DNA from: an uncultured Clostridia bacterium
GTDB lineage: Bacteria; Bacillota; Clostridia; Christensenellales; Borkfalkiaceae
Direction of reading: 5' to 3'
Length of the DNA stretch: 64,000 bases
Assembly: GCA_944328665.1 (NCBI GenBank)
Contig: CALVHS010000035.1
Location: forward strand, 1 to 64,000
This document shows positions 24,850-33,138 of the stretch, one piece after another. Position numbers and translations under genes: made by a program. Within the stretch, counting starts at the first letter, position 1, and the number at the start of each line of letters is the position of its first letter. The notes under the pieces were generated by a model, which worked only from the letters and a program-made list of their open reading frames with translations, was not told where the DNA came from and did no database searches.

Positions 24850-27069
24850 TCACATCCTGCCGTGATAGGTGCGCTTTAAAACTTCCAGCTGATGCGCCTT
24901 GGACAGCTTATGGAAATTGACCGCATAGCCGGAGACGCGGATGGTCACATTCGGATACAGTTCGGGATGTTCCATCGCCTGCAGCAATTTCTCCCTGTCG
25001 AACACGTTGACGTTGAGGTGATGCGCGCCCTGCGCGAAATACCCGTCCAGCATATCCGAAAGATTTTCCGCGCGCTCCTCCCTGTCCTCTCCCAACGCCG
25101 AAGGGACGATGGAGAAGGTGTTGGAGATGCCGTCGCGGCAGCATTCATACGGGAGCTTCGCCACCGAATTGAGGGAAGCGAGCGCGCCGCTCGTGTCGCG
25201 GTTATGCATCGGGTTCGCGCCCGGCGCGAACGGCTCTCCCGCTGCCCTGCCGTCCGGCGTCGCGCCCGTCTTTTTGCCGTAGACCACGTTGGACGTGATG
25301 GTCAAAACGGAAAGGGTATGCTTCGCCCCGCGGTAGGCGGGCGTCTTTTTCAGCGTCTCGGAAAATTCGCGCAGCAGCTCGACCGCCAGCGCGTCCGCGC
25401 GGTCATCGTCGTTCCCGTATTTGGGGAAATCTCCCTCGATCTGAAAATCATAAATGATCCCCTCGTCGTTGTAGACGGGCGTCACGTCCGCATACTTGAT
25501 CGCAGAGAGAGAATCGACCGCCACGGAAAGCCCCGCCACGCCGCAGGCGAGGAAGCGTTCCACCTCGGTATCGTGCAGCGCCATCTGGATCTTTTCGTAA
25601 GCGTATTTATCGTGCATGTAATGGATGACGTTGAGCGTATTCACATACAGATCGCAAAGCCAGCCGATATATTTGGAATACGCCGCGCGCACCTTGCCGT
25701 AATCCAGCCTGCCGCGGAAGCTGTCCCCCGCCGGGCCGAGCTGTTTGCCGCTCTTTTCGTCCCTGCCGCCGTTGAGGGTGAGCAGGAGCAACTTGGCGAG
25801 ATTGCAGCGGGCGCCGAAAAACTGCATCTGCTTGCCGATCTTCATCGCAGAGACGCAGCAGGCGATGCCGTAATCGTCCCCATACAGGGGGCGCATGAGT
25901 TCATCGTTTTCGTACTGGATGGAATCCGTGTCGATGGAAACTTTTGCGCAGAAGATCTTGAACGGTTCGGGCAGGCGCTCGCTCCAAAGCACCGTGAGGT
26001 TGGGTTCGGGCGCCGCGCCGAGGTTATAGAGCGTGTGCAGGATGCGGTAGGAGGTCTTGGTGACGAGCGTCCTGCCGTCCTCTCCCATGCCGCCGATGCT
26101 CTCCGTCGTCCATGTGGGATCGCCGCCAAAAAGGTCGTTGTATTCGGGGGTGCGCAGCTGCCTCGTGATGCGCAGTTTGATGACGAAGTCGTCGATCAGT
26201 TCCTGCGCCTTTTCCTCCGTCAGCGTGCCGTCCGCAAGATCGCGCTCGATATAGATATCGAAGAAAGTGGACACCCTTCCGAGGCTCATCGCCGCGCCGT
26301 TCTGTTCCTTGATGGCGGCAAGATAGGCAAAATACGTCCACTGGATCGCCTCTTCGGCATTCTGCGCAGGCAGAGAGATATCCTTGCCGTACAGGCGCGC
26401 CATCTCCTTGAGTTTTTTCAAAAAATCGATCTGCTTATACAGCTCTTCGAGGGTGCGGATGTTCGCCTCGTCCATCGGCTTTTTTCCGTATGCGCGGCGG
26501 TCTTTTTCCTTCTCCTCGATCAATTTGTCCGCCCCGTACAGGGCGACGCGGCGATAATCGCCGATGATCCTGCCCCTGCCGTAGGCATCGGGCAGGCCCG
26601 TGAGCAGCCCCGCGTGGCGCACCGCCTTCATGTCGTCCGTATAGACGTGGAACACGCCGTCGTTGTGCGTCGTCTTGAAGCTGAACTCCTCTTCGACCTT
26701 GTCGGAGAGCTTATAGCCGTACGCCTCGCACGACTGGCGCGCCATGCGGATCCCGCCGAAAGGGTTGACGCCGCGCTTCAGGGGCGCGTCCGTCTGCAGC
26801 CCGACGATGATCTCCTTCTCCCTGTCGATATACCCCGCGGGATAGGTGAGAAGGGAAGAGACGCGCTCGGTATCCACGTCGAGCACGCCGCCCTTTTCGC
26901 TTTCCGCCTTCAAAAGGGCGTTGACCTTTTCCATCAGCGCGCCCGTGCGCGCCGTGGGCCCCGCCAAAAACGACCCGTCTCCCTCATACGGGGTGTAATT
27001 GCGCTGGATAAAATCGCGCACGTCGATCTCTTCTTCATAAGCGCCGCTCTTAAATTCCGTCTTTGCCAT
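24850..27069 (-). CDS. pflB: Formate acetyltransferase (pyruvate formate-lyase) PflB
   Basis: PflB splits pyruvate with CoA into acetyl-CoA and formate in anaerobic fermentation. The 739-aa protein has the paired active-site cysteines in GIACCVSAM and the glycyl radical site at Gly714 in RVSGYAVNF. The N-terminal PFL domain begins with [23 protein letters not shown] precedes its ATG. It lies behind a ZTP riboswitch that ends in a terminator, and is followed by pflA. Confidence 0.97.
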   Translation of the reverse strand: MAKTEFKSGAYEEEIDVRDFIQRNYTPYEGDGSFLAGPTARTGALMEKVNALLKAESEKGGVLDVDTERVSSLLTYPAGYIDREKEIIVGLQTDAPLKRGVNPFGGIRMARQSCEAYGYKLSDKVEEEFSFKTTHNDGVFHVYTDDMKAVRHAGLLTGLPDAYGRGRIIGDYRRVALYGADKLIEEKEKDRRAYGKKPMDEANIRTLEELYKQIDFLKKLKEMARLYGKDISLPAQNAEEAIQWTYFAYLAAIKEQNGAAMSLGRVSTFFDIYIERDLADGTLTEEKAQELIDDFVIKLRITRQLRTPEYNDLFGGDPTWTTESIGGMGEDGRTLVTKTSYRILHTLYNLGAAPEPNLTVLWSERLPEPFKIFCAKVSIDTDSIQYENDELMRPLYGDDYGIACCVSAMKIGKQMQFFGARCNLAKLLLLTLNGGRDEKSGKQLGPAGDSFRGRLDYGKVRAAYSKYIGWLCDLYVNTLNVIHYMHDKYAYEKIQMALHDTEVERFLACGVAGLSVAVDSLSAIKYADVTPVYNDEGIIYDFQIEGDFPKYGNDDDRADALAVELLREFSETLKKTPAYRGAKHTLSVLTITSNVVYGKKTGATPDGRAAGEPFAPGANPMHNRDTSGALASLNSVAKLPYECCRDGISNTFSIVPSALGEDREERAENLSDMLDGYFAQGAHHLNVNVFDREKLLQAMEHPELYPNVTIRVSGYAVNFHKLSKAHQLEVLKRTYHGRM

Positions 27070-27100
27070 GTGACCGTTCCTCCCGGCTGTTTTTCGGTAT

Positions 27101-27206
27101 AAAAAAACCTGCGCAGCCTCTCAAAAAAACTGCCCAGGTGGTCGGCGGCATCCCCTTCTGCTCCCCCGCGGTTGCCCGCTGATACCACCAGTTGCAGAAG
27201 GTTCTC
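27101..27206 (-). ncRNA. ZTP riboswitch (pfl motif) with terminator
   Basis: In the minus-strand leader of pflB, CCTTCTGC (27201-27194) pairs with GCAGAAGG (27161-27154). Inside are AACTGG, a GCGG-GCAA-CCGC hairpin and GGGGGAGC. The 3' block CCACCTGGGCA (27141-27131) is the hallmark of this class. CCTGGGCAG (27138-27130) can instead pair with CTGCGCAGG (27116-27108) to make a terminator before seven Ts. Binding of ZMP/ZTP should block the terminator and turn pflB on. The motif was originally named after its frequent place before pfl genes, which fits folate-linked formate demand in purine synthesis. Confidence 0.88.
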
Positions 27207-27255
27207 GATCAGACACAACATATTGTGCCTTCGCACAGATTTTTTAACCATATAC

Positions 27256-27284
27256 AGTATATAAAAAAGCCCGCCGTTTGTCAA
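27256..27284 (-). promoter_or_regulatory. pflB promoter
   Basis: TTGACA (27284-27279), 17-base spacer, TATACT (27261-27256). The -35 box lies in the loop of the ddh terminator hairpin. Confidence 0.8.
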
Positions 27285-27302
27285 GGAAAACGGCGGGCTT
27301 TT
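27263..27302 (-). terminator. ddh terminator, overlapping the pflB promoter
   Basis: A 15-bp stem (27288-27302 with 27265-27279) followed by six Ts on the minus strand ends ddh. Its loop and arm are also the -35 region and spacer of the pflB promoter. Confidence 0.85.
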
Positions 27303-27329
27303 TGCCGAAATTTTTCGCACGGTATTTTT

Positions 27330-28310
27330 TCAGAGCAATTCTTTCCTCTGCGTCCCCTCGTCCTCCGCCAAAAGGTACTTCGGCGCGATGTCGAACACGG
27401 TCACTGCGCCCGTCCTGCCCTCGCGGGCGAGGCGGTAAACGGCGCGCGCATAAGCGACGAGCACGCCCGAGGTAAACTCCGGATTGCTCTCCAGCTTGAG
27501 GGAAAATTCCTCCAAAAATTTGCTGCCCGCGGCAGAGACCCCCGAACGCAGCACCAGCCCGCCGTGAGGGATGCCCGCATGCTCGCGCAGCAGTTCCTCC
27601 TCGGAAATAAAATGCACCGTCGTGTCGTAATCGGCAAAATAATCGGGCATCGTCTTGATCTCTCTTTCGATGCGAGCCTTATCCGCCCCCTCTTCGGCGA
27701 CGACGTAGCACTCGCGCGTATGCTTTTCGCGGGTGGTCAGATCGGGCTCTTCTCCCCGCCGTACCCGTTCGAGCGCGCTTTCGACGGGCACCGTATATTG
27801 CCGCGCGTCCCTGACGTCTTTGATGCGGCGAATGGCGTCGCTGTGCCCCTGGCTCACGCCCCTGCCCCAAAAGGTGTATGTCTTGCCGACGGGCAGACAG
27901 GCGCCGAAATAGAGGCGCGCCAGCGAAAACAGCCCCGGATCCCAACCCACGCTCATGACGCCCAGCGTGCCGGCCGCCTTTGCCGCCGCGTCCAACGCCG
28001 CAAAATGTTCGGGGATCTTCGGGTGCGTGTCGAAGCTGTCTACGATATGAAAGAGCGAGGCGACCTGTGCCGACTGTTTGGGGAGGTCGGTCGCGCTGCC
28101 GCCGCATAAGATCATCACGTCGATCTTGCCGACATATTTTTCCATCTCTTCATATCTTTCCGTCTTTACGGGAAAGACGGTCTTCACCTCGGCGGGGTCG
28201 CGGCGGGTAAAGACGGCGACCGCTTCCATATCCCCGTTCTGCCGCAGCGCATACTGTACGCCTCTGCCGAGATTGCCGTAGCCGACGATCCCGATCCTGA
28301 TCTTGGACAT
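27330..28310 (-). CDS. ddh: Meso-diaminopimelate dehydrogenase Ddh
   Basis: Ddh makes meso-diaminopimelate in one NADPH-dependent step from tetrahydrodipicolinate, for peptidoglycan and lysine. The 326-aa protein has the Rossmann motif IVGYGNLGRGV, the FTRRDP segment that reads NADPH, the CGGSATDLP loop and SVGWDPGLFSL. ATG 28310 has AAAGGAG ten bases before it; a GTG three codons earlier is too close to that site. It stands alone between two terminators and supplies the residue that MurE adds. Confidence 0.95.
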   Translation of the reverse strand: MSKIRIGIVGYGNLGRGVQYALRQNGDMEAVAVFTRRDPAEVKTVFPVKTERYEEMEKYVGKIDVMILCGGSATDLPKQSAQVASLFHIVDSFDTHPKIPEHFAALDAAAKAAGTLGVMSVGWDPGLFSLARLYFGACLPVGKTYTFWGRGVSQGHSDAIRRIKDVRDARQYTVPVESALERVRRGEEPDLTTREKHTRECYVVAEEGADKARIEREIKTMPDYFADYDTTVHFISEEELLREHAGIPHGGLVLRSGVSAAGSKFLEEFSLKLESNPEFTSGVLVAYARAVYRLAREGRTGAVTVFDIAPKYLLAEDEGTQRKELL

Positions 28311-28348
28311 ATGATCCACACTCCTTTACAAAACTCTTTCAAGATATC

Positions 28349-28377
28349 ATCATACAACAAGACGGAAAAAAAGTCAA
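28349..28377 (-). promoter_or_regulatory. ddh promoter
   Basis: TTGACT (28377-28372), 17-base spacer, TATGAT (28354-28349). The -35 box is part of the 3' arm of the upstream terminator, the same arrangement as at pflB. Confidence 0.7.
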
Positions 28378-28400
28378 GCGCAGAAAACGCCTGACTTTTT
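28366..28400 (-). terminator. Terminator after the YfcE-type phosphodiesterase gene
   Basis: AAAAAGTCA-GGCG pairs with CGC-TTGACTTTTT around a short loop and runs into seven Ts on the minus strand. It ends the galK-galM-phosphodiesterase transcript. Confidence 0.8.
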
Positions 28401-28404
28401 CCTC

Positions 28405-28941
28405 TTAAATTTTTTCGCGGGCGAGGACGCCGCCGCCGAGATCTTTCAGGACGAGCTCTCCCCCTTCCAAGAGGATATAGGCGCGCGCCGTTCCGTTTTT
28501 GGGCAGCGATACGGAACCGCAGTTGGCGACGAGGACTTTCCCCTTCCTCTCCAAAAAACAAGTATGGTAATGCCCGTAGATGAAGGCGTCACCGCAGTTT
28601 TTGGGAAGGGCGTCTATGCTGAACCTGTCTCCGTGCTGCAAAAAAACCTGTTTGCCCCCGTCGACAAGCACCGCCTCGGAGACGAACTCGAAGTCGGAGA
28701 TCAGCGTGTCGACGTCGCTGTCGCAGTTGCCTTTGACGACCAACAACCTGTCCGCCATGGCGTTGAGCACGGCGGCGACCCCCATGGGGTCGTACCCTTC
28801 GGGCAGCGGGTTGCGCGGCCCGTGATTATAGATGTCGCCGAGCAGGACGAGCTTGTCCGCCCCCTCCGCCGCAAAGCGTTCCGCCAGCTTTTCGGCATAG
28901 ACGCGGGAACCGTGAAGATCGGATGCGATGAAAAATTTCAT
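28405..28941 (-). CDS. yfcE: YfcE-type metallophosphodiesterase
   Basis: A calcineurin-like phosphodiesterase of the YfcE/MJ0936 group (178 aa). Metal-ligand motifs are SDLHGS, LLGDIYNHGPRNP, KGNCDS, LQHGDR and YGHYHT. E. coli YfcE hydrolyses artificial phosphodiesters; its natural substrate is unknown. The gene starts three bases after the galM stop with only a weak ribosome site, so its translation is probably coupled to galM. Whether it works in sugar metabolism is unknown. Confidence 0.88.
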   Translation of the reverse strand: MKFFIASDLHGSRVYAEKLAERFAAEGADKLVLLGDIYNHGPRNPLPEGYDPMGVAAVLNAMADRLLVVKGNCDSDVDTLISDFEFVSEAVLVDGGKQVFLQHGDRFSIDALPKNCGDAFIYGHYHTCFLERKGKVLVANCGSVSLPKNGTARAYILLEGGELVLKDLGGGVLAREKI

Positions 28942-28944
28942 AAC

Positions 28945-29994
28945 TTACCGTACGATAAATTTATAGGCGGTCGTGGTGTGATAGATCTGATTTTTATCAT
29001 ACACGCTGCTGCCGAGGCGGTCATACGCGGGGCAGTTCACGCCGTTGGGGATGAATTGCGTCTCCATGCAAAAACCGTAATTTTTGTTGTAATAGCCCGA
29101 CTTCCCCTTTTGATGCAGCCCGTTGCCCGTATACAGCTGCACGGCGGGCAGATCGGTATACACTTCCATGGCGATGCCGCTCCTCTCGCTCTCCGCCTCT
29201 GCGATCTTGCCGTATTCGCCGCACGGCTTGTTGCAGACATAGTTGATGTCGTAACCGCCGCCCGCGCGGATGTCGGGATCTTCCGTGTCGTTGATGCGTT
29301 CGCCGATGCGGTGCGGCTTCCTAAAATCGAAGGGCGTCCCCTCCACGGCCTTGAAGTCGCCGTGCGGGATGAGCGTCTCGTCCGTGGGCGTGACGCGGTC
29401 GGCGTCGATGGTCAAAAAGGTGTCCAGCACGTTGCCCGTCCCCTCGCCGTCGAGATTGAAATAGGCATGATTGGTCATGTTGATCGCCGTCTTTCTGTCG
29501 GAGACGGCGGCATATTCGATCTTAAGGACGCCGCCGACAAAAGTATACTTGACCTGGACTTTCAGATTGCCCGGATAATTTTCTTCCCCGTCGGGAGAAG
29601 AGGTGCTGAGAGACAGGATGTTCCCGTCCGGCCCGTCGAACACATAATCCCAGATCTTTTTGTTGAAGCCGGATTTGCCGCCGTGCAGATGATTGCCTCG
29701 GTCGTTGCAATAGAGCTGATAGATCTCCCCGTCGATGTTGAGGTGTCCCTTTTCGATGCGGTTGCCCACCCTGCCGATGAGCGCGCCGAGATACCCGCCG
29801 TTGTTTTCGTAGCCGGCGACGTCGTTGTAGCCGAGCACGACGTCCACCTGTCTGCCGTTTTTGTCCGCGATGCGCAGCGACTGGATGATGCCGCCCATGT
29901 TCAGGATGACCGCCTCGTTATTGCCGTCCCTGATCGTAAAGGCGAGCACTGTGCGGCCGTCCGCCGTCTTCCCGAAAGGCCTTGCATGGATCAT
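28945..29994 (-). CDS. galM: Aldose 1-epimerase GalM
   Basis: GalM interconverts the alpha and beta forms of galactose or glucose, feeding GalK. The 349-aa protein has the GRVGNRIEKG segment, the NHLHGGKSGF loop with a catalytic-type His, NHAYFNL with the second His, and the C-terminal Glu region METQFIPN. ATG 29994 has AGGAGG eight bases upstream. It follows galK by 37 bases. Confidence 0.94.
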   Translation of the reverse strand: MIHARPFGKTADGRTVLAFTIRDGNNEAVILNMGGIIQSLRIADKNGRQVDVVLGYNDVAGYENNGGYLGALIGRVGNRIEKGHLNIDGEIYQLYCNDRGNHLHGGKSGFNKKIWDYVFDGPDGNILSLSTSSPDGEENYPGNLKVQVKYTFVGGVLKIEYAAVSDRKTAINMTNHAYFNLDGEGTGNVLDTFLTIDADRVTPTDETLIPHGDFKAVEGTPFDFRKPHRIGERINDTEDPDIRAGGGYDINYVCNKPCGEYGKIAEAESERSGIAMEVYTDLPAVQLYTGNGLHQKGKSGYYNKNYGFCMETQFIPNGVNCPAYDRLGSSVYDKNQIYHTTTAYKFIVR

Positions 29995-30031
29995 AAAAAA
30001 TTCCTCCTGTATATTAACGAAATAAGATCTT

Positions 30032-31264
30032 TTATTGCAGAAGTTCCTGCACCGGCAAGCGGGTCGCGCCATACTTTCTGACGCCCGCCGTGAATACGTT
30101 TTCCGCGCCGAACAGCCCTGCCATCGCGGCGGTATACCCTTCCACTTCTCCGTCGGCAAGATAGGCGAGCACCGTGCCCGCAAAGCCGCCGCCGTGCACG
30201 CGCACCGCGCCGTCTTTGACGATGCGATTGGACAAATGGATCGCCAGGGTCACGGGCTGCTCGCAGCTCCCCGGCACGAAACAGTTTTGCAGGCAGTTGA
30301 GGCTGCTCTTTCCGGACGCCTCCACCGCCGCGAGAAAGGTATGTACGTCGCCCGCCTTGAGCGCCGCCGCCGCCGCGTCCACGCGCTCGTTCTCCTCATA
30401 AAAATGGCAGGCGCGCAAGATCGCCCGCTCGCTCACTTTTTTACGCAGGGACGGGATCGCCTCATAAAATTTTTCGGGCGGGACGTCGCGCAGGAACTGC
30501 TTTCCGAAGCACGCCGCCACGCCGTGCATCTCCGACTTGATCGCCGCATAGTGCTCGGTGAGCGCCGCATGCGAACCGCCCGTGTTGGTGATGACGAGCG
30601 TGTACCCTTCGGGCGCGGAGAGCGTCTCGATCGCGGGGGCGGCGGGATCGCAAAAATCGATCTCGTTGATGCCGCCGAGCGAGATGCCCGACTGATCCAA
30701 AAGCCCGCAGGGCTTGCCGAAATAGACGTTTTCCGCATATTGAGAAATGATCGCCTTTTCCACCTTGCCCAACTTTCCGCCGAGATAGAGATCGTTGACG
30801 ATCTCGGTGATGAGCAATTCGAACGCCGCCGAAGAGGAGACGCCCGCGCCGCGGAAGATGGTGCTTTCCGTGACGGCGGTAAAACCGCCCGGGGCATAGC
30901 CGCGGTCTTTGACGGCTTTCAAGACGCCGCGCGCCAACGCGACGCTCTTGCCGTACTCCGCCTTATTGACGGACAGTTCGTCCGCCTTCAGCGAAAAGGG
31001 CGGAAATCCCTCCGAATGGACGCGCACGATCCCGTCGTCCGTCTTGCCGACCGCAGCCAACACGTCGCAGGAGATCGCCGCGACCAACACTTTGCCGTGG
31101 TTATGGTCTGTGTGGTTGCCGCAGATCTCCGCCCTGCCCGAAGCGGAATAAAACCCGTCCGGCTCTCTGCCCGTCAGCTTTTTGAACTGCGCGGCGAGCT
31201 TTTCCGTACGGCGCGCGAACGCCTCTTTCTCCGCGCCCGCGCCGTATAATTCTTTCAGCTCCAT
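30032..31264 (-). CDS. galK: Galactokinase GalK
   Basis: GalK phosphorylates galactose to galactose 1-phosphate. The 410-aa GHMP kinase shows the sugar-binding motif GRAEICGNHTDHNHG near residue 46, the ATP motif FRGAGVSSSAA and the C-terminal RVHGGGFAGT motif. The HTDHNHG version is common in Firmicutes, while HTDYN is seen in E. coli. ATG 31264 has AAAGGAG ahead; an earlier in-frame ATG at 31321 lies in the promoter. No galT or galE is in the window. Confidence 0.93.
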   Translation of the reverse strand: MELKELYGAGAEKEAFARRTEKLAAQFKKLTGREPDGFYSASGRAEICGNHTDHNHGKVLVAAISCDVLAAVGKTDDGIVRVHSEGFPPFSLKADELSVNKAEYGKSVALARGVLKAVKDRGYAPGGFTAVTESTIFRGAGVSSSAAFELLITEIVNDLYLGGKLGKVEKAIISQYAENVYFGKPCGLLDQSGISLGGINEIDFCDPAAPAIETLSAPEGYTLVITNTGGSHAALTEHYAAIKSEMHGVAACFGKQFLRDVPPEKFYEAIPSLRKKVSERAILRACHFYEENERVDAAAAALKAGDVHTFLAAVEASGKSSLNCLQNCFVPGSCEQPVTLAIHLSNRIVKDGAVRVHGGGFAGTVLAYLADGEVEGYTAAMAGLFGAENVFTAGVRKYGATRLPVQELLQ

Positions 31265-31289
31265 CTCTGCTCCTTTTTCGTCATAATAG

Positions 31290-31318
31290 ATGGGAGAACA
31301 AAATATCGTTCTCCCATC
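31290..31318. promoter_or_regulatory. Inverted repeat at the galK transcription start
   Basis: ATGGGAGAAC and GTTCTCCCAT form a perfect 10-base inverted repeat with a 9-base centre. It starts two bases after the -10 box, so it spans the start site. A repressor operator for sugar control is the simplest reading; an RNA hairpin in the leader is the alternative. Confidence 0.5.
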
Positions 31319-31319
31319 C

Positions 31320-31348
31320 ATTATACCATGATTTATCCCGATTGTAAA
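31320..31348 (-). promoter_or_regulatory. galK promoter
   Basis: TTTACA (31348-31343), 17-base spacer, TATAAT (31325-31320). Confidence 0.8.
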
Positions 31349-31357
31349 CGGTTTTTT

Positions 31358-32740
31358 TTATTTATTCGCGGGAATATCGGGAATTGTTGCGAACCCTGCG
31401 GCAAGATCGGCGTCGGTCGGCACCGTATCGCTCATTTCCCCGTCGTTGTACCGCTTATACGCCGCCATATCGAAGTATCCCGTCCCCGTAAGCCCGAAAA
31501 GGATGCGCTTCTTTTTGCCCGTCTCCCTGCACCGCAGCGCCTCGTCGATGGCGACGCGGATGGCGTGGGCGGACTCGGGCGCGGGCAGGATCCCCTCGAC
31601 GCGGGCGAAATATTCCGCCGCCTCAAACACCTTGTTCTGCCCGACCGCCACGGCGCGCATCCACCCCTGATGATAGAGCTCGGAGACGACGGGACTCATG
31701 CCGTGATAGCGCAGCCCGCCGGCGTGGCTCGGCGCGGGCATGAAACCGCAGCCGAGCGTATACATTTTTGCAAGCGGCGTGATGCGCGCGCTGTCGCAGT
31801 AATCGTACACATATTTGCCGCGGGTGAGAGAGGGGCAGCTCGCCGGCTCCACGCCGATAAAATCGATGTCGTTTTTGCCTGCGATCTTCTCCCCCATAAA
31901 AGGCGCGATCAGCCCGCCGTAATTGGAGCCGCCGCCCACGCAGCCAATGACGATATCCGGCTCGATACCGTATTTTGCGAGAGCCGCCTTGCTTTCCAAC
32001 CCGATGACGGACTGGTGCAGGAGAACATGATCGAGCACACTGCCCAGCACATAGCGGCAGGACGGGGTAACGACCGCCTTTTCCACCGCCTCGCCGATGG
32101 CGCAGCCGAGCGACCCGCCGGTGCCGGGAAATTCGCGCAAGATCTTTCTGCCCGCTTCCGTCGTGTCCGAAGGAGAAGGGATGACGGCGGCGCCGTAGGT
32201 GCGCATCACTTCCTTGCGGTACGGCTTCTGTTCGCAGGATACCTTGACCATATAGACGGTGAGATCCAGCCCGTAATAGGCGCACGCCATGGAAAGCGCC
32301 GTGCCCCACTGCCCCGCGCCCGTCTCCGTCGTGACCGACTCGAGCCCCTGCTTTTTCGCGTAATAAGCCTGCGCGGCCGCGGAATTGAGTTTGTGCGAAC
32401 CGGACGTATTATTGCCCTCGAACTTATAATAGATCTCCGCGGGCGTACCTAAAGCCTTTTCGAGGCAATAGGCGCGCACCAGCGGCGAAGGGCGGTACAT
32501 CTTATAAAAATCCCGGATCTCTTCGGGGATATCGATATACAGGTCGGTCTTGTTCTGCTCTTGCGCGACGCATGCGCCGCAAAATACTTGCTCCAGCGCG
32601 TCCGCAGTGCAGGGCATGCCCGTCGCGGGATCTAAAAACGGCGCGTGTTTGACCTTCATCGCCGCGTTGAGGTTATACCATTGCCGCGGGATCTCCTCTT
32701 CCGAAAGATAGATCTTGTAAGGGATGGGAAGTTTTGCCAT
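31358..32740 (-). CDS. trpB: TrpB2-type tryptophan synthase beta chain
   Basis: A PLP enzyme that joins indole and serine to make tryptophan. At 460 aa it matches the TrpB2 subgroup, longer than TrpB1 (about 400). The PLP lysine is in NTSGSHKLNSA, the GAGQWG loop binds the carboxylate, and GCVGGGSN holds the cofactor phosphate. AAAAGGAGG precedes the ATG. There is no trpA or other trp gene nearby, so it may salvage free indole. A Trp-specific T-box leader directly upstream supports its role. No clear terminator separates it from galK. Confidence 0.93.
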   Translation of the reverse strand: MAKLPIPYKIYLSEEEIPRQWYNLNAAMKVKHAPFLDPATGMPCTADALEQVFCGACVAQEQNKTDLYIDIPEEIRDFYKMYRPSPLVRAYCLEKALGTPAEIYYKFEGNNTSGSHKLNSAAAQAYYAKKQGLESVTTETGAGQWGTALSMACAYYGLDLTVYMVKVSCEQKPYRKEVMRTYGAAVIPSPSDTTEAGRKILREFPGTGGSLGCAIGEAVEKAVVTPSCRYVLGSVLDHVLLHQSVIGLESKAALAKYGIEPDIVIGCVGGGSNYGGLIAPFMGEKIAGKNDIDFIGVEPASCPSLTRGKYVYDYCDSARITPLAKMYTLGCGFMPAPSHAGGLRYHGMSPVVSELYHQGWMRAVAVGQNKVFEAAEYFARVEGILPAPESAHAIRVAIDEALRCRETGKKKRILFGLTGTGYFDMAAYKRYNDGEMSDTVPTDADLAAGFATIPDIPANK

Positions 32741-32780
32741 GATCGTTGCCTCCTTTTGATCATTTTTCTTGTTTTAGCAT

Positions 32781-33033
32781 AAAAAAATACACGCTCCGAC
32801 TCGTTTGGGACGAATCAGATCGTGTTGCCACCCAAATTCACGGCAAGATGCCGCCTCGTTGCAGGTACCGTCATACCCTCTTCCTGTAACGTGAAAGCCA
32901 CGTCGGACACTACTCGTTCCCTTTCGCATCCGCCCTCGGCAGTCCATTCGCAAAGCGTCAGGCTGCTTCCATCTCACCGCCGGAAACTCTCTTGAAGCCT
33001 GCTTTAGCCCGCTACTCCTCTGCCTCATCGGTT
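32781..33033 (-). ncRNA. T-box leader, tryptophan specifier
   Basis: The minus-strand leader of trpB has the T-box landmarks in order. First comes GAGTAGCGGG (GA motif), then an AGAGAG bulge and a GGTGAGA distal loop. A specifier loop GAA-TGG-A follows, with the Trp codon TGG at 32946-32944. The T-box itself is GGGTGGCAACACG (32833-32821). A terminator stem starting in ACACG and ending in CGTGT precedes a T7 run at 32787-32781. Uncharged tRNA-Trp should stabilise the antiterminator and switch trpB on. Confidence 0.9.
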
Positions 33034-33039
33034 TTTTAC

Positions 33040-33068
33040 AGGATATCACAATTTTTGGCGCTTGTCAA
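33040..33068 (-). promoter_or_regulatory. trpB T-box promoter
   Basis: TTGACA (33068-33063), 17-base spacer, TATCCT (33045-33040). It overlaps the divergent deacetylase promoter. Confidence 0.7.
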
Positions 33069-33083
33069 CGTTTTGCGTAAAAT
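33055..33083 (+). promoter_or_regulatory. Possible deacetylase promoter
   Basis: TTGGCG, a 17-base spacer and TAAAAT on the plus strand. The opposing trpB -35 box lies within its spacer, so both polymerases could not occupy the site together. Confidence 0.5.
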
Positions 33084-33138
33084 TTACGGAAAAAATTTTT
33101 TCCGAATCGAAAGGCGGGCGGCGGCGCAAACTGTCTGT

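Noticed and set aside
24892..27102. A 736-codon open frame antisense to pflB
   Set aside because: High-GC codon use leaves the opposite strand free of stops. The composition is His/Arg/Asp-rich with no family features. The same holds for long frames opposite uvrA, uvrB, dnaE and pyrF.
31289..31321. Leader hairpin before galK read as a terminator
   Set aside because: There is no T-run after it and it starts at the transcription start, so an operator or leader hairpin is more likely.
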